Source: Brevibacterium antiquum
GTDB lineage: Bacteria > Actinomycetota > Actinomycetes > Actinomycetales > Brevibacteriaceae
Direction of reading: 5' to 3'
Assembly: GCF_016107655.1 (NCBI RefSeq)
Contig: NZ_JABASX010000010.1
Coordinates: forward strand, 62,001 to 126,000
DNA length: 64,000 bases
In this document: in pieces, positions 7,938-16,548 of the stretch
Layout of the letters: each line of letters starts with the position of its first letter
How positions within the stretch are numbered: the first letter of the stretch is position 1
The notes under the pieces: generated by a model
What the model was told of the DNA's origin: nothing
What the model saw: the letters and a program-made list of their open reading frames with translations, nothing else
Database searches by the model: none
Made by a program: the position numbers and the translations under genes

Positions 7938-8653
7938 GACGGTGCCTTGTTCGTGGCAGTGAATGTCCAAGTATTCGACGCGCTCGTACCCTGGGCAACG
8001 CTCGGAGTGTCCGTCGGGAGGGTGACCTCGAAGCAGTAGGCTCGAACTGAGCTGCCGGTTTTGCCGACCAACTGCGAGCCTGCACCTTGGCGGTCTTTCT
8101 CTGACAGATTCGTCGTAGCTGAAGTGCCGCCGTAGACATAGTCCGCCGATGCGGTGAATGTCGAGGCACTGCACGTGAACCCACCTGTTGAATATGAGGT
8201 TGTCACTGCACGATAGACCAGTTTCCCGGCGATGCCGCTTGTGCCGCCTGTCCCTCCGCTCGACACTTTCAGCTCACCGTCAATAGTCGTGTCCGGCGCA
8301 GTGCGGATGAACACCGGGGCGTAGACCTTCGATCCGGGGTACATCCCGGTGGCGTTGAAGGTCATCGTCGATGTGTTGTTCCAGTTCGAGCCGTCGACCG
8401 ACAAATCGATGTTGAACGTGCCCGCTTCGAACGACCCGGTTGCTTCCTCGGTGTCGGTCCACGCCGCCAACGTCGCTGCCGCACCGATGCCGAAGACCAT
8501 TCCTCCGGCGAGGATCGCCTTGATCCGGCGGTTGTACAGTCGACGTCGGCTCTGCTCGCGCTCCCGTTTCCGGCGTCGACTCTCTGAGCGGGTCTCGTTC
8601 GAGACCCGCTCAGACGGGGTCGGATCGCCAGAGGCATCCGTCGGAAACTGCAC
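7934..8653 (-). CDS. SipW-type secreted protein 2 (TasA/CalY-like)
   Basis: The 239-residue product has a long basic N-terminus (SRRRKREREQSRRRLYNRR), a hydrophobic helix and LAAWTDTEEATGSFEAGTFN, the SipW-dependent signal with cleavage expected just before or at the AWTD segment. The mature region is rich in Ser, Thr, Gly and Asn and ends WTFTATNKAPS, closely echoing the first protein of the operon (WQFTATSAE). Two cysteines could pair. By analogy to TasA/CalY proteins of Bacillus it may form surface fibres; this is inferred. GTG 8653 is the only good start, 14 bases after the upstream stop, and its stop overlaps the signal peptidase start. Confidence 0.8.
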   Translation of the reverse strand: MQFPTDASGDPTPSERVSNETRSESRRRKREREQSRRRLYNRRIKAILAGGMVFGIGAAATLAAWTDTEEATGSFEAGTFNIDLSVDGSNWNNTSTMTFNATGMYPGSKVYAPVFIRTAPDTTIDGELKVSSGGTGGTSGIAGKLVYRAVTTSYSTGGFTCSASTFTASADYVYGGTSATTNLSEKDRQGAGSQLVGKTGSSVRAYCFEVTLPTDTPSVAQGTSASNTWTFTATNKAPS

Positions 8654-8667
8654 GAAGTCCGCTGGAG

Positions 8668-9273
8668 CTATTCAGCAGAGGTTGCGGTGAACTGCCACTG
8701 GGCGCTGGCAGCGTCACCCTCGGTCAGGTCGTCACCGGCAGTGACCTGGAAGCACAGAGTGACGGGAGCGCCTGCCGTGCTGCCTGCACCTGCGGTCAAA
8801 TCAAACCCTTGGGCGCCAGTGGTCGCGTCCAAGGCTGTACCGGCCGGAACGACTGTGGTGCCCGCTGCACCTTCGGTACACGATGCGGCATCGACGACCG
8901 CGACGATTCCGTAGCTCAGGTTCGCTTCGTTAGCACCGCTGCCTGCGGCGGCTTCGAGAACCACGCTCGCGTCGTACGAGGTTTCGCCGTCGAGCCTGAG
9001 AACGAACGGGGCCGCCACGGTGTCGCCGGGAGTGAGGTTGTCACCGCCGTCGAGGTCGAATGTCAGATTCGCCGCACCATCGGCACTGGTGTGATCGGTG
9101 AAGTCGGTTCCATTGGTGCTTCCCTGCACATTGAACGAACCGGCGCCGAAGGTCCCTTCGGCCCATTCGTTGTCCGTCCAGGCGGCCAGCGTCACCGCAG
9201 CTCCCACACCGAGAACGATGCCACCCGCGAGGATGGCCTTGAACTTGCGAGAACGCGTCTTGGACTGCGTCAT
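8668..9273 (-). CDS. SipW-type secreted protein 1 (TasA/CalY-like)
   Basis: First gene of the surface operon, 201 residues from ATG 9273, which has a clear AAGGAG ribosome site. Signal: TQSKTRSRKFKAILAGG, a helix and LAAWTDNEWAEGTFGAGSFN. The mature protein is acidic and Asp/Gly/Thr-rich (DLDGGDNLTPGDTVAAPFVLRLDG), with two cysteines and the ending AQWQFTATSAE. Sequence and length fit the SipW-dependent TasA-like group. It shares the AAWTD...GSF segment with the other two operon products, suggesting one dedicated peptidase for all. The A/T-rich stretch 9274-9400 presumably contains the promoter. Confidence 0.8.
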   Translation of the reverse strand: MTQSKTRSRKFKAILAGGIVLGVGAAVTLAAWTDNEWAEGTFGAGSFNVQGSTNGTDFTDHTSADGAANLTFDLDGGDNLTPGDTVAAPFVLRLDGETSYDASVVLEAAAGSGANEANLSYGIVAVVDAASCTEGAAGTTVVPAGTALDATTGAQGFDLTAGAGSTAGAPVTLCFQVTAGDDLTEGDAASAQWQFTATSAE

Positions 9274-9425
9274 TCTGACTCCTTGGAAAAGCACACTTAT
9301 GCACACAACACCAGATTTGGTGACTTCATCATTATCACACAATTACTTGTTTAAGAATACTATTTATTACAGACGTGTTTTCCGGCACAGAAATGGAAGA
9401 TCACGGAAGCTTGGCTCAAATAGTC

Positions 9426-9456
9426 GTGCGGCCCTGCAGAATTCGCAGGGCCGCAC
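9426..9456 (-). terminator. Stem-loop terminator after yedE-tusA
   Basis: GTGCGGCCCTGC and GCAGGGCCGCAC form a perfect 12-base-pair stem with a 7-base loop, 31 bases past the tusA stop. The downstream T-run on the minus strand is weak (GACTATTTG), so it may rely on stem strength. It lies between this operon and the promoter of the surface-protein operon. Confidence 0.7.
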
Positions 9457-9486
9457 AAATAGCGGGTGTCTCGGGTGGTGAGAGAG

Positions 9487-9711
9487 TCAGGCCTTCTGCA
9501 CGGTAATCGTCCAACTGGCGTCACCAGTGCGATCGAAGTGGGTCACGGGGTAGCCGTTCTCCGCCGCCCACTGGGGAATCGCCTCGGTGGCTTGGGTGCA
9601 GTCGAAGTTGATGACGAGCTCATCTCCGTTGTCCATCCCGCCGATTGCGTCCTTGGCCTCAACCAGGGGGAAGGGGCAGACAAGACCGTTCGTCTCTAAT
9701 ACCTGTTTCAT
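9487..9711 (-). CDS. TusA-like sulfur carrier protein
   Basis: This 74-residue protein has the TusA/SirA fold signature near its start: LETNGLVCPFPLVEAKDAI with the conserved CPxP cysteine that carries persulfide sulfur. ATG 9711 overlaps the yedE stop (ATGA), so it is translationally coupled to the transporter. In YedE-TusA pairs the small protein accepts sulfur from imported thiosulfate or a related compound on the cytosolic side. Length is normal. Confidence 0.9.
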   Translation of the reverse strand: MKQVLETNGLVCPFPLVEAKDAIGGMDNGDELVINFDCTQATEAIPQWAAENGYPVTHFDRTGDASWTITVQKA

Positions 9712-10763
9712 GCGCTCCTGCTCTCTACGGGCTGCGCGGCACCTGTCCGCGCTCCTGATTTGATGGTGAATTTCGCGGCGACTCCAGCACCGACGATCAT
9801 GAAGAAGGTCGCGACCCAGCCCTGATATTCGAACTGCGCGGTCGAGACCATGGCGTTGCCGACGGTGCAGCCGCCGGCGATCGCGGCCCCCACGCCCATC
9901 CCGACTCCGCCGAGGATGGACTTGACCACGGTCCCCTGATCGGGGACGCGGATCCGGAATTCGCCCGAAGCCTTGGCCGCGATGAACGATCCGAGGAGGA
10001 TGCCGATGACGAGCATGACGCCCCAGTCGACGAGCGAGGCGTCCCCCGTACCCAGGAAAGTGGTGAGATTCGCCGAAGGCGTTGTGATGCCCAGGCCGGA
10101 GTTGCGGCCGGTCGCGGCCGACAACGGCCAGGCGATCGTTGCGATGACGCCGATGACCACGGCCGTGACGAACGGGTTCCAGCGCTTCTCCGTGAGGATG
10201 TGGGCCAGACCCTTCTTCAGCGGCGGCAGGGTCGCGACCGGGGTGGCGATCTTCCTGTTGTGGTGGACAGTGACCGCGATGGCCACGGCCGAGATGATCG
10301 CGACGAAGACCCACGGGCTCAGCCCCGTCGATGCCTGGAGCGTGCCGCTCTCGATCGTGATCGAGCGCAACCCCTCCGTCACCGAGGCGAGCGGACCGTT
10401 CTTCATCACCGCGGAGACGAGCGCATAGAAGATCAGAGCAAACCAGCTGCCGACCAGACCTTCACCGGCCCGGTAGTAGGTGCCGGTGGCACATCCGCCG
10501 GCCAGCACCATGGCGAAGCCGAAGATGAGGCCGCCGATGATCGACGCCAACCAGGGGAACGGCGAGGCCTCCAAGGTGATGACGCCAAGCGCGTTGAGCA
10601 GGAACAGCCCGATCGAGTGCACGGCGATGAGGAGGATGAGCGCCGAGAACCATCGAGTGTTCCCGGTCAGCGTGAGATCGCGGAAGGCTCCGGTGACGCA
10701 GAAGCGTCCTCGTTGGAGGACGAATCCGAGTACCAGGCCGACGACCAGTCCGGTGATGATCAT
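9708..10763 (-). CDS. YeeE/YedE-family thiosulfate or sulfur-compound transporter
   Basis: A 351-residue, highly hydrophobic protein with about nine or ten membrane helices and two internally related halves. The conserved cysteine motifs are visible: GRFCVTGAFRD near the N-terminus, GGCATGTYYRAGEG in the first half and GGCTVGNAM in the second. Family members import thiosulfate through a chain of such cysteines. The coupled TusA downstream supports sulfur import. The start ATG 10763 is divergent from pobA, with 281 bases between them. Confidence 0.9.
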   Translation of the reverse strand: MIITGLVVGLVLGFVLQRGRFCVTGAFRDLTLTGNTRWFSALILLIAVHSIGLFLLNALGVITLEASPFPWLASIIGGLIFGFAMVLAGGCATGTYYRAGEGLVGSWFALIFYALVSAVMKNGPLASVTEGLRSITIESGTLQASTGLSPWVFVAIISAVAIAVTVHHNRKIATPVATLPPLKKGLAHILTEKRWNPFVTAVVIGVIATIAWPLSAATGRNSGLGITTPSANLTTFLGTGDASLVDWGVMLVIGILLGSFIAAKASGEFRIRVPDQGTVVKSILGGVGMGVGAAIAGGCTVGNAMVSTAQFEYQGWVATFFMIVGAGVAAKFTIKSGARTGAAQPVESRSA

Positions 10764-10995
10764 TCATGAGCTTTCTGCTTATAGGCAGCTTGCTGCCGCG
10801 ACGATACATGTATGTGTTGAGCTATCTTCTACCGAGACGGGCTGGGGGAAACACTCAGAACCCACCTCGTGAACATAACACCCCTCATTCTGCTCAACAA
10901 TCTGACCATTCGTCAACACCACTGCCCGAATCCCAGTCGATCCTGGAGTCCGCACAGCGCTGCTTCTCATTCATTGATAACTTCCTCGCCTTGTG

Positions 10996-11017
10996 TCAGT
11001 GACTGGGCGCACACTGA
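10996..11017 (+). promoter_or_regulatory. Inverted repeat upstream of pobA, candidate operator
   Basis: TCAGTG-N10-CACTGA lies about 28 bases before the pobA start, just upstream of its ribosome site AAGGAGG, in the 281-base yedE-pobA divergent region. pob/pca operons are commonly controlled by IclR or AraC-type regulators, but no such regulator is next to this cluster. The rest of the region shows no further structure I can support. Confidence 0.25.
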
Positions 11018-11044
11018 GAGGACAATTACGGCAAGGAGGCCCAG

Positions 11045-12229
11045 GTGCCAGAATTTCAGACCGACGTCGCCATCGTCGGAGCCGGTCCGGCCGGGCTGCT
11101 GCTCGCCCACACGCTGCACAATGCAGGGATCGACTCAGTCGTCGTTGACAACCGCAGCCGCGACGACATCGCCCACACCCACCGGGCAGGCATCCTCGAG
11201 GCCGGGTCGGTGCGCATGCTCGAGGCCGAGGGCATCGAATCACGCGTACATACAGAGGGCCACCGTCACGACGGCATCGACATCCGCGTCGACGGCGTCA
11301 GCCACTCCTTCGACTTCCCGAGCCTCATCGGCGAATCCGTCTGGCTCTACCCGCAGAACGAGATCTTCGTCGACCTCTCCGCCGCCCGCGGACGCACCGG
11401 ACGCCCCACCTTCTACTCGGTCACCGACACCGCGATCGGCGATATCGAGACCGAACAGCCGTGGGTGAGTGCGACGACCGAGGACGGCGAGGAACTGACG
11501 ATCAATGCCCGCTACGTCATCGGCTCCGACGGCTCCCGCGGGCCCTGCCGGGCGATGATCCCAGCAGACACGAAGCAGCGCTTCTTCCACGAATACCCCT
11601 TCGCCTGGTTCGGGATCCTCTGCGAGGCACCGGCCAGCCACGAGGTCCTCATCTACTCCCGCTCCGAACGCGGCTTCGCCCTGATCTCCCAGCGCAGCGA
11701 GTCCGTGCAGCGCATGTACTTCCAAACCTCCCCCGACACCGATGTCGCCGACTGGTCCGATGACCGCATCTGGTCGGAGCTGCAGTCCCGAGTCGACGGA
11801 CCCGACGGCTTCCAGCTCAAAACGGGTGCGATCATCGACAAGAACATCCTGCCCTTCCGCTCGGCCGTGACCGAGCCGATGCAGCATGGTTCCCTGTTCC
11901 TCGCCGGCGACAGCGCCCACACCGTTCCACCCACCGGAGCCAAGGGCCTCAACCTGGCCTTCGCCGACGTGTCCGTGCTTGCCCCGGCGCTGATCTCAGC
12001 CCTGAAGACCTCCGACGCCGAGGCGCTGGCCGGGTATTCGCAGACCGCGACGAAACGTGTGTGGAAGGCTCAGAACTTCTCCTACCAGATGACCCGGATG
12101 CTCCACTCCGACCCCAGCCAGGATGCGTTCGAAACGAAGCGCAGCCTCGGCGAGCTCAATTCGATCCTCGAATCCGAGCACGGCCGGCGCTACCTCGCCG
12201 AGTGCTACACAGGTTGGCCCAAGGGCTGA
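11045..12229 (+). CDS. pobA: 4-hydroxybenzoate 3-monooxygenase
   Basis: The 394-residue flavoprotein hydroxylates 4-hydroxybenzoate to protocatechuate using FAD, NAD(P)H and O2. The N-terminal FAD motif is VAIVGAGPAGLLLAH (residues about 8-22), the middle has VIGSDGSRGPCR (DG motif), and FLAGDSAHTVPPTGAKG near residue 288 is the second FAD-binding GD motif. Length matches the PobA family (about 390). GTG 11045 has a strong AAGGAGG site. It opens a co-directional run pobA-pcaH-pcaG-pcaB-pcaL, which consumes its product. Confidence 0.93.
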   Translation: MPEFQTDVAIVGAGPAGLLLAHTLHNAGIDSVVVDNRSRDDIAHTHRAGILEAGSVRMLEAEGIESRVHTEGHRHDGIDIRVDGVSHSFDFPSLIGESVWLYPQNEIFVDLSAARGRTGRPTFYSVTDTAIGDIETEQPWVSATTEDGEELTINARYVIGSDGSRGPCRAMIPADTKQRFFHEYPFAWFGILCEAPASHEVLIYSRSERGFALISQRSESVQRMYFQTSPDTDVADWSDDRIWSELQSRVDGPDGFQLKTGAIIDKNILPFRSAVTEPMQHGSLFLAGDSAHTVPPTGAKGLNLAFADVSVLAPALISALKTSDAEALAGYSQTATKRVWKAQNFSYQMTRMLHSDPSQDAFETKRSLGELNSILESEHGRRYLAECYTGWPKG

Positions 12230-12275
12230 GCAGCTCAGCACAGACAATCCTCCACACCGAGAAGAAAGGTTCGAC

Positions 12276-13076
12276 ATGGGAGCACAGAAACCCTCCGGCC
12301 CGGACGACGCGGCCGAGTCACAGCAGACGCTGTCTGCCGAGATCGAAGCCATCGAGACCGAGCATAAGAACGCAGTCGCCGCCGGCACACCGGCCGAGAC
12401 ACAGCCGCGCCTGGACTACCCGCCGTACCGGTCCTCGATTCTCCGACACCCGACAAAGGACCCTCGGCACACGGATCCGGAGACCATCGAGCTCTTCTCT
12501 CCCGCATTCGGCCACCGCGACCTGGCGAATCTCGAATCGGACCTCACCATCCAGGCCGGCGGGGAACCGATCGGCGAACGCATCAAGGTCACCGGCCGCG
12601 TCCTCGACGGCAACGGCCGCCCCGTCCGAAACCAGCTCGTTGAGATCTGGCAGGCCAACTCCGCCGGACGCTACATCCACAAGCGCGACCAGCACCCAGC
12701 CCCGATCGACCCGAACTTCACCGGCGTCGGCCGCACCCTGACCGGTGACGACGGCTCCTACTCGTTCACGACGATCAAGCCAGGACCGTACCCGTGGAAG
12801 AACCACCACAATGCGTGGCGGCCGGCCCACATCCACTTCTCACTCTTCGGCTCCGAGTTCACCCAGCGCATGATCACTCAGATGTACTTCCCCAGCGATC
12901 CGCTGTTCGCACTCGACCCGATCTACCAGTCGATCACCGACAAGAAGGCCCGCGACCGCCTCGTCGCCACCTACGATCACACCATCACCGAGCACGAATT
13001 CCTCATGGGCTACAACTGGGACATCGTGCTCACCGGAGGCAACCGCACCTGGATGGAAGAAGAGGACGATGACTGA
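12276..13076 (+). CDS. pcaH: Protocatechuate 3,4-dioxygenase, beta chain
   Basis: The 266-residue chain carries the non-heme Fe(III) centre of the intradiol dioxygenase that opens protocatechuate to 3-carboxy-cis,cis-muconate. Intradiol core: VRNQLVEIWQANSAGRY, GPYPWKNHHNAW and WRPAHIHFSL, with the tyrosine and HxH ligands expected for PcaH. About 50 N-terminal residues look variable. ATG 12276 follows AGAAAGG; a longer in-frame start inside pobA is unlikely. Its stop overlaps the pcaG start by 8 bases. Confidence 0.93.
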   Translation: MGAQKPSGPDDAAESQQTLSAEIEAIETEHKNAVAAGTPAETQPRLDYPPYRSSILRHPTKDPRHTDPETIELFSPAFGHRDLANLESDLTIQAGGEPIGERIKVTGRVLDGNGRPVRNQLVEIWQANSAGRYIHKRDQHPAPIDPNFTGVGRTLTGDDGSYSFTTIKPGPYPWKNHHNAWRPAHIHFSLFGSEFTQRMITQMYFPSDPLFALDPIYQSITDKKARDRLVATYDHTITEHEFLMGYNWDIVLTGGNRTWMEEEDDD

Positions 13077-13641
13077 CCAGAAGCTCACTGCAACACCCGG
13101 CCAGACAGTCGGCCCGTTCTACGGCTACGCCATGCCGTGGCCCGGCGACAATGAACTCGTTCCCCCGGCCAAAGCCGGAGCAGTCCAGCTCCACGGCTAT
13201 GTCTACGACGGGGCCGGCGCTCCCGTTCCCGATGCGATCCTCGAGATCTGGCAGCCCGATGAGGACGGCAACGTCTCCCGCAATTCGGGATCGCTGCGCC
13301 GTGACGGATTCACCTTCACCGGTTTCGGCCGCAACGAGGTCGACCCGGAAGGCCGCTACGTCTTCTCCACCCTCAACCCAGGGGCGACTGAGGCAGGCAA
13401 GGCACCGTTCATCAGCGTCGTCATCTTCGCCCGCGGACTGTTGAACAGGCTGTTCACCAGGATCTATCTCCCTGAGGACACCGAGGCTCTGGCGGCCGAC
13501 CCGCTGCTGTCCTCCCTCGATGCGACCGAGCGGGATCGCCTCATCGCGACTCGCGGGGCTGACGGATCGCTGCGTTTCGACATACGGTTGCAGGGTGAGA
13601 ACGAGACCCCGTTCCTGCGGTTCCCCAGTCACGAAGACTGA
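13069..13641 (+). CDS. pcaG: Protocatechuate 3,4-dioxygenase, alpha chain
   Basis: This 190-residue subunit has the intradiol fold (LHGYVYDGAGAPVPDAILEIWQ) but lacks the full set of iron ligands, as usual for PcaG, which pairs with PcaH to form the active site. TPGQTVGPFYGYAMPW is the typical alpha-chain start. ATG 13069 overlaps the end of pcaH, giving coupled translation and equal amounts of both chains. Confidence 0.93.
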   Translation: MTDQKLTATPGQTVGPFYGYAMPWPGDNELVPPAKAGAVQLHGYVYDGAGAPVPDAILEIWQPDEDGNVSRNSGSLRRDGFTFTGFGRNEVDPEGRYVFSTLNPGATEAGKAPFISVVIFARGLLNRLFTRIYLPEDTEALAADPLLSSLDATERDRLIATRGADGSLRFDIRLQGENETPFLRFPSHED

Positions 13642-13692
13642 CAGGACTCACAAACACCGAGTCACCGCTGCCGCCACTGGAGAGGACACACA

Positions 13693-15078
13693 ATGACTGA
13701 CACCGTTGCCCATACGCGCCTCCTGTTCGCCCCGGGCGACCTGCGAGGCGCCGAGGCCATCGACGATGTCGCCCTCGTGTCTGCACTCGGCGATGTGGAG
13801 TCGGCGTGGATCAACGCTCAGGCGCATGCCGGGTTGATCTCCTCCGATGCCCGCGCCGAGGCGGTGGCGGGCATCGAAGCCACCACCCGGTCGCTGCTCT
13901 CCGACTCCGCCGAACTCGAGATGCTGGCCGCTGGCGCCGAATCCGGTGGCAACCCGGTCATTCCGTTCCTCAAGGCCGTGCGCTCACGACTCGGTCCGGA
14001 TGCGTCCCGCGCCTTGCACAAGGGCCTGACCAGCCAGGACGTCATGGATTCGGCGCTAGGACTGCTCATGGCCCGAGTTGCCCGCCAGACTCATGCACGC
14101 CTCGACGTCATCGCCGATGTGCTCGTCGGGCTCTCCGAGGATCATGCCTCGACCGTGTGCTTGGCTCGCACCCTGACCCAACCGGCACTGCCGACGACCT
14201 TCGGGCTCAAGATCGCCTCCTGGGCCGCCGAAGTCCACGAGGTCCAGAGCCTGACCCCGCGCATCGACTACGTGCAGGTCGGAGGAGCCGCGGGCACCCG
14301 AGCCGCGATCCGCGAGTTCGCGGGAACCCAGACCGAGGCGCTGCTGCGCGAATTCCATGTGCAGCTGCGCGGACCCGACGCCGCGCTCACCAGCATTCCC
14401 GCGCCCTGGCACACCGACCGCGTCCGGGTCCTCAACTGGGCCTCTCACCTCACCCAATGTGTGACGGTCGGGGCCTCAATCGCCCGAGACGTGCTCATCG
14501 GCACCCGCCCCGAGGTCGGCGAACTGAGCCTGGCCGCGACCGGCGAGTCCTCGGCGATGCCGCAGAAGGTCAATCCCACCTCGGCGGTCCTCCTTCACCG
14601 CAACGGCATGCGCGCCCCCGGGCTCATGGCCACACTGACCTCGACCGCGGCCGAGGCGATCGAGGAGCGCTCCGACGGAGCCTGGCACGCCGAATGGCCT
14701 GCCCTGTCCGAGCTCATGGGCCTGGCCGTGTCCTCCCTCATCATGCTCCAGACGATGGTCGAAGGACTGAGCGTCAAGCCTGATGCAATGCGGAAGAACG
14801 TGGACGCCGCCAGCCCAGGCATCTATGCCGAACGCCTCAACATCGCCTTCGGCGACCGGCTGACGAAGACTCAGGTTCAGGACATCATCGCCCCTGGTGG
14901 TGACCCTGTGGCCGCGCTCAAAGCAGCCCTGGGCCAGGCCGAGGACGATCTGGAGAGCTTCTTCACTCCGGAGAACTACCTCGGCGACGCCGAAGATATC
15001 CGACAGACCATCATTGCCACCATCAACGGACCCGAGCCCGTATCGCCGGGCCTCCTCCCCTTCGCCTCAAGAAAGTGA
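13693..15078 (+). CDS. pcaB: 3-carboxy-cis,cis-muconate cycloisomerase
   Basis: A 461-residue member of the fumarase/aspartase superfamily with the signature GESSAMPQKVNP around residue 284. It converts 3-carboxymuconate to 4-carboxymuconolactone in the cytosol, the step between PcaHG and PcaL. TSQDVMDSALGLL and GGAAGTRAAI are other conserved superfamily blocks. ATG 13693 follows GAGAGGACAC; the gene lies 51 bases after pcaG and 6 bases before pcaL. Confidence 0.93.
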   Translation: MTDTVAHTRLLFAPGDLRGAEAIDDVALVSALGDVESAWINAQAHAGLISSDARAEAVAGIEATTRSLLSDSAELEMLAAGAESGGNPVIPFLKAVRSRLGPDASRALHKGLTSQDVMDSALGLLMARVARQTHARLDVIADVLVGLSEDHASTVCLARTLTQPALPTTFGLKIASWAAEVHEVQSLTPRIDYVQVGGAAGTRAAIREFAGTQTEALLREFHVQLRGPDAALTSIPAPWHTDRVRVLNWASHLTQCVTVGASIARDVLIGTRPEVGELSLAATGESSAMPQKVNPTSAVLLHRNGMRAPGLMATLTSTAAEAIEERSDGAWHAEWPALSELMGLAVSSLIMLQTMVEGLSVKPDAMRKNVDAASPGIYAERLNIAFGDRLTKTQVQDIIAPGGDPVAALKAALGQAEDDLESFFTPENYLGDAEDIRQTIIATINGPEPVSPGLLPFASRK

Positions 15079-15084
15079 CCTGAC

Positions 15085-16398
15085 GTGGAACTCACCGCAA
15101 CTGTCCTTGCCGCACCGACCGTCCCTTCCGCCGCCACTGCCACTGCGAATCCGCGCGTCCTCGTCGTCCTGCCCTCATTGGGCACCTCGGTGAGCGCGCT
15201 GTGGCAGTCAGCTGCCACCCACCTCGGCGGCGTGGATCCTGAGACGACGGTCATCGGCATCGACCTGCCCGGCCACGGCCGTTCGACGCCGGTCGACGTC
15301 CCCGCGGGGACCTCCGAGGTGCCCAGACTGACGATGAGCGACCTCGCCGAGGCGGTCCTGACCACCATCGACCGAGTCCTTCCCGACGTGGCCGGTTCTG
15401 CTGCTGCCCGCATCAGCCTGGCCGGTGACTCGATCGGCGGCGCGATCGCCCTGCAGCTGGCCCTCGACCACGGTGACCGCTTCGACCGTGCCGCCGTGTT
15501 CTGCACCGGAGCCAAGATCGGTGAGGCCAGCGGTTGGGAGGAACGCGCGGAGGTCGTCGCCACCTCGGGCACACCCACACAGGTCATCGGTTCGGCCCAG
15601 CGTTGGTTCGGTGAGGGCTTCATGGATCGCGAGCCCGATGCTTCGGCTGCCCTGCTGCACTCGCTGCAGGACGCGGACCGCTTCTCCTATGCCGCGCTCT
15701 GCCACGCACTGGCCTCCTTCGACGTCCGCTCGCGCCTCTCGGAGATCGCCCTGCCGGTTCTCGCCGTCGCCGGGTCCGAGGATCAGCCGACCCCACCGAC
15801 CAAACTCGCCGAGATCGCCAATGGCATCTCCGGTGCCCTCCTCGAGGTCATCGAGGGAGCCGCCCACCTCGTGCCCGCCGAAGCACCGGCGGTCGTCGCG
15901 GGTCTGCTCCATGACTTCCTGGATGGAAACAGCAGGGGCGGGAACACTGCGAGCGCACAGAGTTCGGACGCCGCCTCGGCGGATCTGCCCACCGCCTCTG
16001 GTCCACGTGATGCCAGCCGGGACGAGGTGCGAGAGGCCGGTATGACCGTGCGCCGCCAGGTCCTCTCCGACGCTCACGTCGACCGCGCGAATGCGAAGGT
16101 CGATGACTTCACCGCCGACTTCCAGGACCTCATCACCCGCTACGCCTGGGGCGAGATCTGGGCCCGCCCGGGCCTCGAGAAGCGCATGCGATCAGCGATC
16201 ACACTGACCGCGATGATCGCCGGTGGGCATGAGGCCGAACTCGCGATGCACGTCAAGGCCGCCGTGCGCAATGGGCTCAGCCGCGACGAGATCAAGGAAG
16301 TCCTCCTCCAATCCGCTATCTACTGCTCCGTGCCCAGCGCCAACACCGCGTTCTCCGTGGCCTCGCAGGCACTGGCGGAGATGGACGAAGAAGGCTGA
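15085..16398 (+). CDS. pcaL: Fused 3-oxoadipate enol-lactonase / 4-carboxymuconolactone decarboxylase
   Basis: The 437-residue protein joins two activities. Residues about 1-280 are an alpha/beta-hydrolase with the nucleophile elbow LAGDSIGGA (Ser near 115) and the His in GAAHLVPAEAP: the enol-lactonase (PcaD). A Ser/Ala-rich linker leads to a carboxymuconolactone decarboxylase domain at about 315-437 (RYAWGEIWARPGLEKR, HVKAAVRNGLSRDEIKEVLLQ): PcaC. Together they turn 4-carboxymuconolactone into 3-oxoadipate. PcaL fusions are common in Actinobacteria. GTG 15085 lies 6 bases after pcaB. The later steps (pcaI, pcaJ, pcaF) are not in this window. Confidence 0.92.
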   Translation: MELTATVLAAPTVPSAATATANPRVLVVLPSLGTSVSALWQSAATHLGGVDPETTVIGIDLPGHGRSTPVDVPAGTSEVPRLTMSDLAEAVLTTIDRVLPDVAGSAAARISLAGDSIGGAIALQLALDHGDRFDRAAVFCTGAKIGEASGWEERAEVVATSGTPTQVIGSAQRWFGEGFMDREPDASAALLHSLQDADRFSYAALCHALASFDVRSRLSEIALPVLAVAGSEDQPTPPTKLAEIANGISGALLEVIEGAAHLVPAEAPAVVAGLLHDFLDGNSRGGNTASAQSSDAASADLPTASGPRDASRDEVREAGMTVRRQVLSDAHVDRANAKVDDFTADFQDLITRYAWGEIWARPGLEKRMRSAITLTAMIAGGHEAELAMHVKAAVRNGLSRDEIKEVLLQSAIYCSVPSANTAFSVASQALAEMDEEG

Positions 16399-16548
16399 CA
16401 CTGTTCGAATCGTCACATTGCGTCCGCGGGGCTATCGATGGCTGTCGATCGGCAATAGGCTGGTTCGGTTGCAGTGAATCGCCCGATTGAGTCTCCGACC
16501 TCGGGCGTCACCGCGGTCCCAATCATTCACTTCGCCCGAAGGAACTCC

